Assembly: GCA_913778905.1 (NCBI GenBank)
Contig: CAJYYA010000008.1
Coordinates: forward strand, 124,001-188,000
Origin: an uncultured Naasia sp.
GTDB lineage: Bacteria; Actinomycetota; Actinomycetes; Actinomycetales; Microbacteriaceae
DNA: 64,000 nt
Direction of reading: 5' to 3'
Shown here: positions 46,827 through 56,499 of the stretch, in pieces
Numbering within the stretch: the stretch's first letter is position 1
Layout of the letters: the number at the start of each line of letters is the position of its first letter
Position numbers and translations under genes: made by a program
The notes under the pieces: generated by a model
The model's database searches: none
Told to the model about the DNA's origin: nothing
The model's input: the letters and a program-made list of their open reading frames with translations, nothing else

Positions 46827-48668
46827 GTGGACCTCACCCCTCCCGCACCCGAAGACCCGTCTGCCTCCGAGCCTCACCCCAGCTCCGCAGCCGCAACCGC
46901 CGCGACCTCGTCCGACGGTCCTTCCTCGCGCCCGCAGCGCCGCCGTCGCCTCATCGTGCTCGTCTCGCTCGGAGCCCTGCTGCTCCTCGTCCTCGGTGTC
47001 GCCGGGTGGGTGGGCTCGCGCGCCCTCGTCGTCCGCGACTCGCTGCAGGAGGCCCGGACGGCGATCAAGGAACTGCCGTCCGCCGTGGCCGCCGACCCGA
47101 CCTCGGTCGGGCCGATCGTCGACCGCATCACGACGGCGACCGAACGAGCCCGCTCGGCGGCCGACGATCCGCTCTGGCGTGCCACCGAAGGTGTGCCCGT
47201 TGTCGGGAGAGACCTCGTCGTAGTCCGCCAACTGACCGGCCTGGTGGACGACATCGCCACCCAGGCCGTGGTTCCGCTCGCTTCCCTCGCCGACACCATC
47301 ACCCCCGACTCGCTGCGCCCTGTCGACGGGCGCATCGACCTCGCCCCGATCGCCGCGGCGGCGGGCACCGTCGCGACAGCCGACGATGCCGTCGTCCGCG
47401 CGCAGGACGCCATGGCCGCGATCTCGGCGGACGGGACCTTGGCCCAGGTGGTCGAGGCGCGCGACGAACTGTCGGGGGCGATCGACGAGGCCGCCTCGAT
47501 GACCGCAACCCTGCGCTCGGTGACGTCCCTCGCGCCGGGGATGATGGGCGCCGACGGGCCGCGCAACTACCTGCTGATGATCCAGAACAACGCTGAGGCG
47601 CGTTCGCTCGGCGGCAACCCGGCTGCGCTCGTGCTCCTCCGGGTCGACGACGGCGCGATCAGCATCGCCGCCCAGGGCGGCAGTCTCGATTTCCCCCGGG
47701 ACGACAGCATCACCCCTGATCGCAGCATCTACGACGTCTATTACCCGCACAGCCCCTCCTTCATCATGGACACTACGACGAGGCCGGACTTCCCGACGGC
47801 GGCCCAGCTGGTCAAGGGGTTCTGGGAGAAGTACCGCGGCGATTCCATCGACGGTGTGGTCTCGTTCGATCCGGTGGCACTCGGGTACCTCATGAAGGCG
47901 ACCGGCCCGATCTCGCTGCCCTCCGGGGACACGCTCACGTCCGACGACGCCGCGACGTTCCTGATGAACACCGTCTACAGCCGCTACACGCTGCAGAAGG
48001 ATCAGGACGCGTTCTTCGCCACGACCGCGTCGACCGTCTTCGATGCACTGCGTACCGGCGCCTTCAAGGCTCCCGAGCTGGTGCAGGCGCTCGAGCGCGC
48101 GAGCGACGAGCACCGATTCATGCTCTGGAGCGCGAAGCCTGAGGAGCAGGCGGTCATTCAGACGACCCCCATCGCGGGCATCCTGCCGACGTCGAACGAC
48201 GAAGAGACCCAGGTGGGCGTCTTCCTGATGGACCGGTCCGTGTCGAAGATGTCGTTCTACCTGCACTCGGCTTCTACGATCACATCGCGGCGGTGCGGCC
48301 CGAACGGCCCCGAGTTCGTGGTCTCGACCACGCTGTCGTCGACGTTGGATCCGAGTCAGGCCGCAGGTCTGCCGTCCTATGTGGCCGCGGGGTTCTTGCC
48401 GCGCGGTCAGTTCTACACGGACGCCTATCTGGTGGGCCCGCCGGGCACGACGGCCTCTGTCACCGGCGGCGGTGGTGACCAGATCACGGTCGGCTCAGAC
48501 CTCGGTCGCCCGATCGTCGGCTTCGCCGCGCTGCTCGGCCCGCTCGAATCGAAGACCTTCGAGGTCGTCTTCCAGGGCACGCCCGACGCGACCTACGGTC
48601 CGCTGACTTCGTGGGTAACCCCACTCGTGCATCCGGTCGATGTGACGGTCGCCGACGACCCCTGCTGA
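46827..48668 (+). CDS. DUF4012 domain protein, membrane-anchored
   Basis: Protein of 613 residues. A disordered N-terminus rich in Pro, Ser and Ala and an RRRR stop-transfer are followed by one membrane helix (LIVLVSLGALLLLVLGVAGW). A large extracellular part follows. It contains the DUF4012 hallmarks: GADGPRNYLLMIQNNAEARSLGG, FDPVALGYLMKATGPI, QKDQDAFFATTASTVFDAL and a Cys-containing C-terminal domain. Function is unknown. Such proteins often sit in actinobacterial exopolysaccharide loci. A paralogue lies at 54440-56413. The gene stands alone between the rml terminator and the convergent cutinase-like gene. Confidence 0.85.
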   Translation: MDLTPPAPEDPSASEPHPSSAAATAATSSDGPSSRPQRRRRLIVLVSLGALLLLVLGVAGWVGSRALVVRDSLQEARTAIKELPSAVAADPTSVGPIVDRITTATERARSAADDPLWRATEGVPVVGRDLVVVRQLTGLVDDIATQAVVPLASLADTITPDSLRPVDGRIDLAPIAAAAGTVATADDAVVRAQDAMAAISADGTLAQVVEARDELSGAIDEAASMTATLRSVTSLAPGMMGADGPRNYLLMIQNNAEARSLGGNPAALVLLRVDDGAISIAAQGGSLDFPRDDSITPDRSIYDVYYPHSPSFIMDTTTRPDFPTAAQLVKGFWEKYRGDSIDGVVSFDPVALGYLMKATGPISLPSGDTLTSDDAATFLMNTVYSRYTLQKDQDAFFATTASTVFDALRTGAFKAPELVQALERASDEHRFMLWSAKPEEQAVIQTTPIAGILPTSNDEETQVGVFLMDRSVSKMSFYLHSASTITSRRCGPNGPEFVVSTTLSSTLDPSQAAGLPSYVAAGFLPRGQFYTDAYLVGPPGTTASVTGGGGDQITVGSDLGRPIVGFAALLGPLESKTFEVVFQGTPDATYGPLTSWVTPLVHPVDVTVADDPC

Positions 48669-48687
48669 GGCCTCCGCGACGAGCGTC

Positions 48688-50439
48688 TCACCCGTGCCGG
48701 GCAGACACCGAGCGTGATCGTCGCCGCGACGCCCACAGCAGCCCCAGCGCCCCCGCGACGAGCAGGGCGCCGGCGATCCCGAGGGGCACGGGATCGGAAC
48801 CCGTCGCGGCCAGTTCTGCGGTGGCGGTACCGGCGGCGGCCGGTTCGACCGAGAGGACGTCGGTGCCCAGCCCGCCCTCCTCGGAGGCGACGACCACCCG
48901 GTAGTCGCCTGCCTCGAGGTCGGTGGGCAACGGAAGCGAGACCGTTCCGTCCGTGGTCACACCGTCCCAGTAGGCGAGACCCTCGTCGTCCCAGAAGAAG
49001 TCGTCGTCTCCCTCCACGAGGCGGACTCCCACCTCCTCGTCGGGGTCGAGCCCAGCGATGCGGAGGGTCGCCTCGCCGCCCGCGGTAGCGGATGACCGGC
49101 TCACCGACAGCACCTTGTCGGGCGAGGCGGGATCGTAGCGACTGTCCAAGATGTCGTCAGGCTGCACGGTGACGACGGTTGAGGCCTCCGAGGCGCGGCC
49201 GTCGGCATCGGTCACTCGAACGGCGACCCGGTGGTCGCCGACGGAATCCCATCGCGCGGTGATGACGGAGGTTCCGTCGTCGGTCTCGAACGTGCCGTCG
49301 TCGTCGAGGTCGAACGCGATGGTCGTCCCGGTGTCGAAGGTGCTCGCGGTCGCCGCGATGGTGACGTCACGCCCGACGACGGCGAACGGATCCGCAGTCA
49401 CGATCGCCTCGGGGGCCCCGGCGGACTCCGCCATCGGTGCGAACGACGAGGACGAAGCGGGAGCGATGAGGCTTCGCTGCGACCCATCGGCGGAGCCGGA
49501 TGCCCGCGCGGTGGCGTAGAAGGCGAATTCGGCGATCTTGTCGGAGATCGAGTCCGCCTCGTCGTCGGAGATGGCGTAGTTCGAGTGCTGAGGGTGACTG
49601 ATCAGCTCGGTCAGCGTCGAGAGTCGGATGTCGCAGATCGGATCACGGTCGTGGCACAGCATCGACCGGGGTGCCGGATGGTCGTAGAAGCTGTCGTAGA
49701 GCCGGGTGAGTCTGCTGTCAGCCGCTTTCCGCAGGATGCCCTGCCCGGTGCGTCCCGAGCCGACGACCCCGTCCACGCCGTCCGGCTTCTGGAGCGGGTC
49801 GCCCATCGTGACGACGCCCGCGGCCTGCCCGGGGAGCAGATGCACGAGAGCGCGGGCCGCCATGGCGCCCTGCGAGAACCCGAATGCGATGTAGCTGAGC
49901 TTGCTGCGGCAGGGTTCGGGTGTCTGCCGCTTGATGGTCTCGAAGCGGCGGATCGCTTCACGGGCCCCCAGCCCGGCCGAAGCATCGAGCCCGCCCAGCG
50001 CCCCCCACCCCGCCGCGACCGCCGGATAGCCGTGCAACAGTCCGTCCGCTGACGGGCCGATGGGGATCACCCGGTAGGTGTCGTTGCGAACGCCGTTGAA
50101 CGACCGGGCCGAGTAGCGCGCGAGCACTCGGGTGAGGGTGTCGCCCTCCCAACCGTCCGTGACGAGATCCGTCTCGCCGTAGCGGAAGCTCTCCCCGGCG
50201 GGGTCGGTGACCCAGGGCCTCACATTTCCTTCACCGCTGCCTCGGAATGCGAAGACGACCGGCTTGCACTCGTCGCCGAGAGCCTGGGCTCGGGGCGACG
50301 GTCCCGCGGTCGCGTCGACGGCGACGCTCGCGAGCGCGACGAGGGTGACGAGCCCGGCCGCGAGTGCGGCCCGAACCCAGGCCCGCCCGTTCACCGATCT
50401 CCCGCGTGCGGACGAGTTCTCCGTTGTGGCGCGCGTCAT
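48688..50439 (-). CDS. Cutinase-like surface protein with PKD-like region and LAXTG sorting signal
   Basis: Protein of 583 residues. A signal peptide (WVRAALAAGLVTLVALASVA) leads to a cutinase-like alpha/beta hydrolase domain. Its probable nucleophile Ser lies in AFGFSQGAMAA, with the DPICD Asp and an SHPQHSNY His. From about residue 335 a PKD-like beta domain follows (DPFAVVGRDVTIAATAS, TIAFDLDDDGTFE, RVTDADG), then another beta region. The end is LAATGSDP, a hydrophobic helix and RRRSRS, a class-E-type sorting signal. The start has GGGGGATGAAGAC as ribosome binding site. It may be a wall-anchored esterase acting on an acylated polymer. Confidence 0.85.
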   Translation of the reverse strand: MTRATTENSSARGRSVNGRAWVRAALAAGLVTLVALASVAVDATAGPSPRAQALGDECKPVVFAFRGSGEGNVRPWVTDPAGESFRYGETDLVTDGWEGDTLTRVLARYSARSFNGVRNDTYRVIPIGPSADGLLHGYPAVAAGWGALGGLDASAGLGAREAIRRFETIKRQTPEPCRSKLSYIAFGFSQGAMAARALVHLLPGQAAGVVTMGDPLQKPDGVDGVVGSGRTGQGILRKAADSRLTRLYDSFYDHPAPRSMLCHDRDPICDIRLSTLTELISHPQHSNYAISDDEADSISDKIAEFAFYATARASGSADGSQRSLIAPASSSSFAPMAESAGAPEAIVTADPFAVVGRDVTIAATASTFDTGTTIAFDLDDDGTFETDDGTSVITARWDSVGDHRVAVRVTDADGRASEASTVVTVQPDDILDSRYDPASPDKVLSVSRSSATAGGEATLRIAGLDPDEEVGVRLVEGDDDFFWDDEGLAYWDGVTTDGTVSLPLPTDLEAGDYRVVVASEEGGLGTDVLSVEPAAAGTATAELAATGSDPVPLGIAGALLVAGALGLLWASRRRSRSVSARHG

Positions 50440-50528
50440 GTCTTCATCCCCCGATGACTGTCGCGGGCAACGTTAGAGCGTGAGGAACGCTCAGCGCACT
50501 CGGCGCGCGGTGCGTGCGGACGAGCGGG

Positions 50529-51272
50529 CTACAGGGGCCAGGTCAGCCAGACCGCGACGGCGTTGAAGGCGACGTGGACGAGGATCGACAGCCCGATCCG
50601 CCGGGTGAGCACGGCGAGGATGCCCGTCACCGCGCCGAGGGTGAACAGGATGAGGGCGCTGTTGAGGGCCACGAGACCGTTCAGGGCGGCGACCGCGTGA
50701 AGAGCCGTGAACATCAGGGCGGTCGAGGCGATGCCGATCACGACCGCCATCGAGCTGGGAAGGATGCGGCCGAGCCCCGCGACGATCGAGCGCTGGAGGA
50801 TTCCGCGGAAGAAGAGCTCCTCGACGAACGGGCTGATGAAGATCGGGAAGACGAGAGCGCGGACGAAGAACCACACGTCCACATCGCCGATGATGACCTG
50901 CCCCCCGAACCCGGTCGTGCCGAGGAGGGAGAGTGTGATGAGAGCCGTGCCCGCGCGGAGCAGCGCGCCGAGACCCGCGCCGATCAGCAGATCCGTCGGC
51001 CTGATCCGGAGACCGAGGAGGCGTGCGGCACCGCGGACGTGAGTGCCCCAGGTGACGATGACGGCGGCGGCCAGCATCGGGCCCAACAGGAGGAGCGGGG
51101 GCACGAGCGTCGATGTGGCGGGCGAGGCCCCGAAGCTGATCGCGCCGCCGCGGATGACGCCGTACTGCGCGAAGATCGCGACGGCGTAGGCCAGCAGACC
51201 CACCCAGAGCCAGCGCCACAGGGCCGTGTCGAGGATCCCCCTGCCCGTGGACGGTGTGGAGGTCGACGTCAT
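50529..51272 (-). CDS. CPBP family intramembrane metalloprotease
   Basis: Integral membrane protein of 247 residues with about eight hydrophobic segments. The glutamic-protease motifs are present: EELFFRG near residue 160, FTALHAV near 195 and HVAFNAV near the C-terminus. The family (formerly CAAX/Abi) includes prenyl-protein proteases and bacteriocin-immunity proteins. Its bacterial substrates are mostly unknown. It is divergent from the Wzz/BY-kinase gene across 147 bp and lies 89 bp downstream of the cutinase-like gene start. No functional link to the glycan genes is visible. Confidence 0.9.
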   Translation of the reverse strand: MTSTSTPSTGRGILDTALWRWLWVGLLAYAVAIFAQYGVIRGGAISFGASPATSTLVPPLLLLGPMLAAAVIVTWGTHVRGAARLLGLRIRPTDLLIGAGLGALLRAGTALITLSLLGTTGFGGQVIIGDVDVWFFVRALVFPIFISPFVEELFFRGILQRSIVAGLGRILPSSMAVVIGIASTALMFTALHAVAALNGLVALNSALILFTLGAVTGILAVLTRRIGLSILVHVAFNAVAVWLTWPL

Positions 51273-51419
51273 CCGCCCATGCTGGCACGCGCATGCTCCG
51301 TCTGGATAACGGATTGCGGCTCCACCCCCACTCAGGGGGCCTCGTGTGCGAGCATAAGACGCACGTTTTGCTCGGTCTGGGGACCGGTCGCCGCAAGCGT
51401 GGGGGAAAGGGCGCGACCA

Positions 51420-52880
51420 GTGGAACTCCGTGACTACATCCGCATTCTCAGGCGGAGCTGGGTGCTCATCACCCTGCTCGCACTCGTCGGAGTCGGTGGT
51501 TCAGCCGCGTTCTCGCTGACCCGTACGCCCGAATACTCGTCGTCCGCGCAGGTCTTCGTATCGGTCCAGGGCAGCGATTCGGTCGCCGATCTGGCTCAGG
51601 GCAACAGCTTCTCGCAGAACCGGGTCAAGACCTACGCGGCCCTCGCGACCTCGCCGATCGTGCTGGCGCCCGTCATCGCCGAGCTCGGCATTGCGACGTC
51701 CCCGGCTGACCTGGCCAAGCGCATCACGGCGTCGGCGCCGCTCGACACGACCCTCATCGACATCAAGGCCGCCTCGACCGACCCGTCGGAGGCGGCCAAC
51801 GTCGCCAACGCGACGGCCCAGAGCCTCGCCAATGCGGTCGAGCAGCTCGAGCGCCCCACGTCGGCCGAGGCCGTCTCGCCCGTCCGCATCGAGCAGGTGC
51901 GCCAGGCGGGCATCCCCGGCGCACCCGACAGCCCGAACGTCCCCCTCAACGTGGCGCTCGGTCTGCTCATCGTTCTGGCGCTCGGCGTCGGCATCGCGGT
52001 TCTCCGCGAGACGCTCGACAACCGCGTCCGCAACGAGCGCGACGTGGAGGGCATCACGTCAGCCCCGATCGTCGGCGGTATCGCGTTCGACAAGAAGGCC
52101 AGCGAGCGGCCCCTGATCGTCCAGGTGGATCCGCGCAGCCCCCGCGCCGAATCGTTCCGCACGATGCGGACGAACCTGCAGTACCTCAACGTCAACCAGT
52201 CGTCGCGCACCTTCGTCTTCACCTCGTCCATCCAGGGTGAGGGCAAGACGACGACCGTGACCAACCTCGCGATCGCGCTCGCCGAGGCCGGCAGCCGCGT
52301 GCTCATCATCGATGCGGATCTCCGCCGCCCGCGCGTCGCGACCTACATGGGCCTCGAAGGCGCCGTCGGTCTGACCGACATGCTCATCGGGAAGGTCAAC
52401 CCGGTCGACGTCATCCAGCAGTGGGGCCGCGCTCAGCTCTACGTCCTGCCCGCCGGCAAGGTGCCGCCGAACCCGAGCGAGCTGCTCGGATCGCGTGCCA
52501 TGCGCGACCTCATCACCCTGTTCGAGCGGGAGTTCGACTTCGTGCTGTTCGACGCCCCGCCGCTGCTGCCCGTCACCGACGCGGCCGTGCTCACGACCCA
52601 CGCGGGCAGTGCGATCGTCTCGGTCGCGGCCGGTTACACGCAGAAGAGCCAGCTGGCGGGCGCCATCGCGGCCCTCGAGACCGTCGGTGCCCACGTCTCG
52701 GGTGTGGTGTTGACGATGCTGCCGACCAAGGGCCCCGACGCCTACGGCCACGAGCGCTACGGATACGAGTACGGCTACACGGATGCGGATCTCGACGAGA
52801 CCCCCGCGAAGGCGAAGGCGAAGGCCCCGAAGCGTGGTCTGAGCGTCGCGCGTGCCACGAAGCGCGAAACCGTCGGCTGA
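51420..52880 (+). CDS. Wzz-type chain-length regulator fused to BY-kinase
   Basis: Protein of 486 residues. The N-terminal half is Wzz-like with two membrane helices (WVLITLLALVGVGGSAAF and the PLNVALGLLIVLALGVGIAV pair) flanking an extracellular loop. The C-terminal half is a bacterial tyrosine kinase: Walker A SSIQGEGKTTT, Walker A' VLIIDADLRRP and Walker B FDFVLFDAPP. The Tyr-rich tail HERYGYEYGY is followed by Lys/Ala repeats (from a gcgaag DNA repeat near 52807). It controls polymer length and export by autophosphorylation. The GTG at 51420 has an AAAGGG ribosome binding site. Its phosphatase gene follows after 4 bp. Confidence 0.93.
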   Translation: MELRDYIRILRRSWVLITLLALVGVGGSAAFSLTRTPEYSSSAQVFVSVQGSDSVADLAQGNSFSQNRVKTYAALATSPIVLAPVIAELGIATSPADLAKRITASAPLDTTLIDIKAASTDPSEAANVANATAQSLANAVEQLERPTSAEAVSPVRIEQVRQAGIPGAPDSPNVPLNVALGLLIVLALGVGIAVLRETLDNRVRNERDVEGITSAPIVGGIAFDKKASERPLIVQVDPRSPRAESFRTMRTNLQYLNVNQSSRTFVFTSSIQGEGKTTTVTNLAIALAEAGSRVLIIDADLRRPRVATYMGLEGAVGLTDMLIGKVNPVDVIQQWGRAQLYVLPAGKVPPNPSELLGSRAMRDLITLFEREFDFVLFDAPPLLPVTDAAVLTTHAGSAIVSVAAGYTQKSQLAGAIAALETVGAHVSGVVLTMLPTKGPDAYGHERYGYEYGYTDADLDETPAKAKAKAPKRGLSVARATKRETVG

Positions 52881-52884
52881 GGGC

Positions 52885-53499
52885 ATGTTCTCGTTCTCCT
52901 TCCTCGATGACGCGCAGCAGAAGGATCCGACCCGGTTCCGGGTGCTGGTCGTCTGCTCGGGCAACATCGCCCGGTCGCCGCTCGCCGAGCAGCTCCTGCG
53001 GTCGCGACTCCCCGGTGCGGGCGGTGTCGTCGTCACGAGCGCCGGCACGATCGCGGACGACGGGCGCGCCATGGCGCCCGAGGCCGCAGCGCTGGCGTCT
53101 CGCTACGGGGGCGATCCGCGCGGTCACGGCGCGAAGCGCCTCAGCGAAGACCTCATCCGGGAAGCCGATCTGGTGCTGACCGCCACTCGCGAGCATCGCG
53201 CCGCCGTCGTGCAGATGGTGCCCCGCGCATCGCGGACCGCCTACACGATCAACCAGTTCGCCCGCCTGCTCGACTCGCTCGAGCCGAGCGTCATCACCGG
53301 CGCGAACTCGGTGCAGGCGCTCGTCGACGAGGTCGCGGCCCAGCGCGGCATGGTGCCGCCGCCCGCCGATCCCGAGGCCGACGACATCGTGGACCCGTAT
53401 AAGAAGTCGGCCGAGGTCTACGAGGACGCGGGGCGCCAGATCGACCGTGCGACCGATGCCATCGCACGCGCCCTGTCGCAGCCGGCATCCTTGCGCTGA
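52885..53499 (+). CDS. Low-molecular-weight protein-tyrosine phosphatase
   Basis: Protein of 204 residues. The catalytic P-loop VLVVCSGNIARSPLAEQ has the C-x5-R-S motif, and the general-acid Asp sits in VDPYKKS near the C-terminus. A loop of about 15 extra residues precedes the core, and the protein is longer than the usual 150-160. It lies 4 bp downstream of the BY-kinase gene, so it is the expected enzyme that dephosphorylates the kinase tail and resets the polymer-length cycle. The stop overlaps the next gene (TGATG). Confidence 0.94.
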   Translation: MFSFSFLDDAQQKDPTRFRVLVVCSGNIARSPLAEQLLRSRLPGAGGVVVTSAGTIADDGRAMAPEAAALASRYGGDPRGHGAKRLSEDLIREADLVLTATREHRAAVVQMVPRASRTAYTINQFARLLDSLEPSVITGANSVQALVDEVAAQRGMVPPPADPEADDIVDPYKKSAEVYEDAGRQIDRATDAIARALSQPASLR

Positions 53500-54443
53500 T
53501 GGCGTCCATCACCGGATCGAGTCGCACGCGGGGAGTGCGGGCTCGCAACCGCCGCACCGCTCTCATCGCGGTCGGGATCACGCTGTTCCTCGTCGTCGAC
53601 ATCGCGTTGGTCCTGTGGGCGGTCAGCGCCAACCGTCCGGATCCGTCTGCTCAGCCCGCGCCGGTTTCGACGTTCGGGATGCTGGACAGGCCCAGCCCGA
53701 CGCCCACGCCGCCCGCCACGACTCCGGCGGTCGTGGCGGCTCCGCGCTTTCTGACTGTCGCGACCGGTGACGTCGCTTGGCGGTCGACGACCGGTGCGTG
53801 CCCGTCACCCGGCGCGACCGTCGAGGCGACGACCGACCGCGGTGCCACGTGGACCGCCGTGACGGTGCCGGGCGCACGCCGGGTGCTCGGCCTCGAAGGT
53901 GTGGATTCATCTCAGTTGAGGGTCGTGTCGGCGGCGGACGACGCGTGTGCCGTGACCCTGTCCGAATCCTTCACGGGCGGCCAGTTCTTCGAGCGCTACC
54001 CCGACCGTCTGAGCGGAACCGCTTACCTCGACGCGGCGGACCAGGCGGTCGTGCACGTGAACGGGGCCGCGTCGACGGCGCCCTGTCCTGTGCTGCAGCT
54101 GGCCTCGACCGAGCAGACCACCGGAGCCGTGTGCGCCGACGAGCTCGTGCAGCTCGCCGCGGGCGCGACCGCCTGGGACCGCGCGTCGGTGCCCGGACTG
54201 CTGTCCGCTGCGCCGCGGGAAGGCGGCGGATACACGCTCGCTCGCGCGGGGGCGGAAGGGTGCGAGGGCATCGCGATCGAGTCGATCGCGGGCTCGATCG
54301 CGCAGAGCCAGCCCGTGCGGATCGGGTGCGTCACCGACACGGCTCCGTCGGAGGTGACCCTCGCCTCGAGGGGTGCGTCCGTGTGGCTGTGGTCCGGGAC
54401 GACGACCCGCGTGTCCACGGACGGCGGCGCGACCTGGTCATGA
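53499..54443 (+). CDS. Membrane-anchored extracellular protein of unknown function
   Basis: Protein of 314 residues. A basic N-terminus and one hydrophobic helix (ALIAVGITLFLVVDIALVLWAV) suggest type II topology. A linker rich in Pro and Thr (SPTPTPPATTPAVV) leads to an outer domain of about 230 residues with six Cys. Recurrent TTDRGATWT and STDGGATWS motifs resemble the Asp-box/BNR turns of beta-propellers. It is tightly coupled to the phosphatase gene upstream and the second DUF4012 gene downstream, so it is likely part of the same polymer export system. I do not recognise a family. Confidence 0.75.
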   Translation: MASITGSSRTRGVRARNRRTALIAVGITLFLVVDIALVLWAVSANRPDPSAQPAPVSTFGMLDRPSPTPTPPATTPAVVAAPRFLTVATGDVAWRSTTGACPSPGATVEATTDRGATWTAVTVPGARRVLGLEGVDSSQLRVVSAADDACAVTLSESFTGGQFFERYPDRLSGTAYLDAADQAVVHVNGAASTAPCPVLQLASTEQTTGAVCADELVQLAAGATAWDRASVPGLLSAAPREGGGYTLARAGAEGCEGIAIESIAGSIAQSQPVRIGCVTDTAPSEVTLASRGASVWLWSGTTTRVSTDGGATWS

Positions 54444-56413
54444 GCGCGCCCGACGAGAGCACGGGCGCCGGACCGGCCGCAGAGGGGCTGCAGCCCGAAC
54501 AGACCTGGGTCAGGCCTCGGGGCGATGCGCGGCGCGCGGCCCGGTCGGATGGCGTGAGCTCGCGGGGGCGCGCGAACCGGGGCGCAGACGCGGAGGGAAC
54601 GCACCGACCGTCGCGACAGATCCGATCGCGTCGAGGAGGCAAGCCCCGACGTCGGCGACCGGGCCCGATCTTCTGGACGGTCTCGGCCCTCGCGCTCCTG
54701 CTCATGGCTGCCGTGGTCTGGATCGGGGTGCGCGGCTACCTCGCCGTGTCCGAGTTGCAGACCGCGCGCGCGTCGATCTCGGAGCTCCAGGCGCAGGTGA
54801 GCGGGGGCGGCAAGGCCGACACCGATCAGGTGGCTGCCGATGCGCAGACACTCGTCACGCATCTGTCGTCGGCTCGATCGCTGACGGGCGATCCGATCTG
54901 GCGAGCGGCCGAGATCATCCCCTTCGCCGGCCCCAATCTCGCGGCACTTCGCGAGACGACCGACACCCTGGGGAGGGTCGGTGACGACGTCGTTCTCCCC
55001 GTGGTGAACCTGGCCACCACGCTGAAGGCTGCCGACGCCTCCGCCGAGCCGGGCGTGCTGCCGCTGCAGCCTCTCGTCGACGCCGTCCCCGAGTTGGAGA
55101 CGGCGGCGGCCACCGCCAGCGACGGCGCGGCCCGCCTCGATGCGATCGACACCACGCAGGTCGTCGGGCCGCTCGGAGCCGCGATCGATCAGATCCGCCC
55201 GGTCATGCACACCGCTTCCGAGGGTCTGCAGACGGCGAGCACGCTGTCTCAGGTCGTCCCGTCGATGCTCGGCGCGAACGGGCCTCGCACGCAGCTCGCG
55301 CTGTTCCTCAACAATGCGGAGCTGCGCTCGAGCGGCGGCATCGTCGGTGCCCTGGCCGAGATCAAGGCCGACGGGGGCAAGATCGAGCTCGGCAGGCAGT
55401 CGCCCGCGAGTGCCATCGACTCACTGCAGCAGCCTGCCGACGGGCTCAGCGTGCAGCAGCTGAGCATCTTCGGAAGCGCCAGCGGCCGGTTCATGCTCAA
55501 CGCCTCTGCCTTCCCGGAGTTCTCGACGACGGGGCGTCTCTCGGCGGACTTCTGGAACAAGCAGTTCGGCACGCAGCCCGACGGGGCGATCGCCGTGGAC
55601 CCCGTGGCGCTCAGCTACCTGCTCGAGGCGACCGGGCCCATCACTCTCTCCACCGGCGACGAGCTGCGAGCCGACAACGTCGTGGACCTCCTCCTCAAGG
55701 ACGTCTACGCCCGCTACTCCAACCCGGCGGATCAGGACGCGTTCTTCGCGGCGGCGGCGGGCGAGGTGTTCCGGTCCCTCGCCTCGGGCGGCGCGGATCC
55801 GCTGTCGATGGTGCAGGCGCTGTCGAAGGCAGGAGCCGAGGGGCGTCTCCGGATGTGGAGCGCTGTCCCCGAGGAGGAAGCGCTCCTCGAGCAGACGGTG
55901 CTCGCTCCCACTCTGCCGAGAAGCGAGGGGACCACCGAGAACTTCGCCGTCTACTACAACGACGCCACCGGCGCGAAGATGGACTACTACCTCGACTCGT
56001 CCGTGGCGGTCCGCCAGGAGCAGTGCACGGCCGACGGCCTGCCGATCTACGACATCGACGTGACCGTCACCAACAACGCGCCGGCGGATGCGGCCCAGAC
56101 TCTCTCCGATTATGTGACCGGCGGGGGAGTCTTCGGCGTCCAGCCGGGCCGCATCCGGACCAACATCGCCGTCTACGGCTCCGCGGGCAGCCTGTTCGTC
56201 GAGGCCACCAAGGATGGGCAGCCGTTTCCCTTGCAGTCGGCGCTAGACGGCCAACATTTCGTCGCGAAGTTCGGAACGGAGATTGGGGCTGGCGAAAGCG
56301 AGACCATCTCGCTAAAGTTCGTCGGAACGGTCCGCGGAGTAGAGGACACCGGGGTACGAGTTACGCCTCTCATCCGGCCAATAGCCGTCACACAGTTGAC
56401 GGCAGGCTGTTGA
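54440..56413 (+). CDS. DUF4012 domain protein, second copy
   Basis: Protein of 657 residues, paralogous to the one at 46827. It has a charged, Arg-rich cytoplasmic N-terminus of about 75 residues and one membrane helix (IFWTVSALALLLMAAVVWIGV). The DUF4012 ectodomain follows with GANGPRTQLALFLNNAELRSSGG, VDPVALSYLLEATGPIT and DQDAFFAAAAGEVFRSL. It ends with a Cys. The start overlaps the preceding unknown gene by 4 bp, so the BY-kinase, phosphatase, unknown protein and this protein form one operon. Function unknown. The operon suggests a role in polymer export or surface display. Confidence 0.87.
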   Translation: MSAPDESTGAGPAAEGLQPEQTWVRPRGDARRAARSDGVSSRGRANRGADAEGTHRPSRQIRSRRGGKPRRRRPGPIFWTVSALALLLMAAVVWIGVRGYLAVSELQTARASISELQAQVSGGGKADTDQVAADAQTLVTHLSSARSLTGDPIWRAAEIIPFAGPNLAALRETTDTLGRVGDDVVLPVVNLATTLKAADASAEPGVLPLQPLVDAVPELETAAATASDGAARLDAIDTTQVVGPLGAAIDQIRPVMHTASEGLQTASTLSQVVPSMLGANGPRTQLALFLNNAELRSSGGIVGALAEIKADGGKIELGRQSPASAIDSLQQPADGLSVQQLSIFGSASGRFMLNASAFPEFSTTGRLSADFWNKQFGTQPDGAIAVDPVALSYLLEATGPITLSTGDELRADNVVDLLLKDVYARYSNPADQDAFFAAAAGEVFRSLASGGADPLSMVQALSKAGAEGRLRMWSAVPEEEALLEQTVLAPTLPRSEGTTENFAVYYNDATGAKMDYYLDSSVAVRQEQCTADGLPIYDIDVTVTNNAPADAAQTLSDYVTGGGVFGVQPGRIRTNIAVYGSAGSLFVEATKDGQPFPLQSALDGQHFVAKFGTEIGAGESETISLKFVGTVRGVEDTGVRVTPLIRPIAVTQLTAGC

Positions 56414-56499
56414 CCCATCCAGACTGATGGGGCGCAGACACGTCGGCGCAGAGGATTTCTGGTCCGATTTTCGGTGCCAGCCATACATTTGGGGGAAAC

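Noticed and set aside
50514-51419. N-terminal extension of the BY-kinase frame over the CPBP protease gene
   Set aside because: The extension is a hydrophilic antisense translation of the protease. The GTG at 51420 with AAAGGG gives a normal Wzz/BY-kinase.
56414-56435. Short inverted repeat after the second DUF4012 gene
   Set aside because: A stem of about 6 bp without a T tract is not convincing as a terminator.
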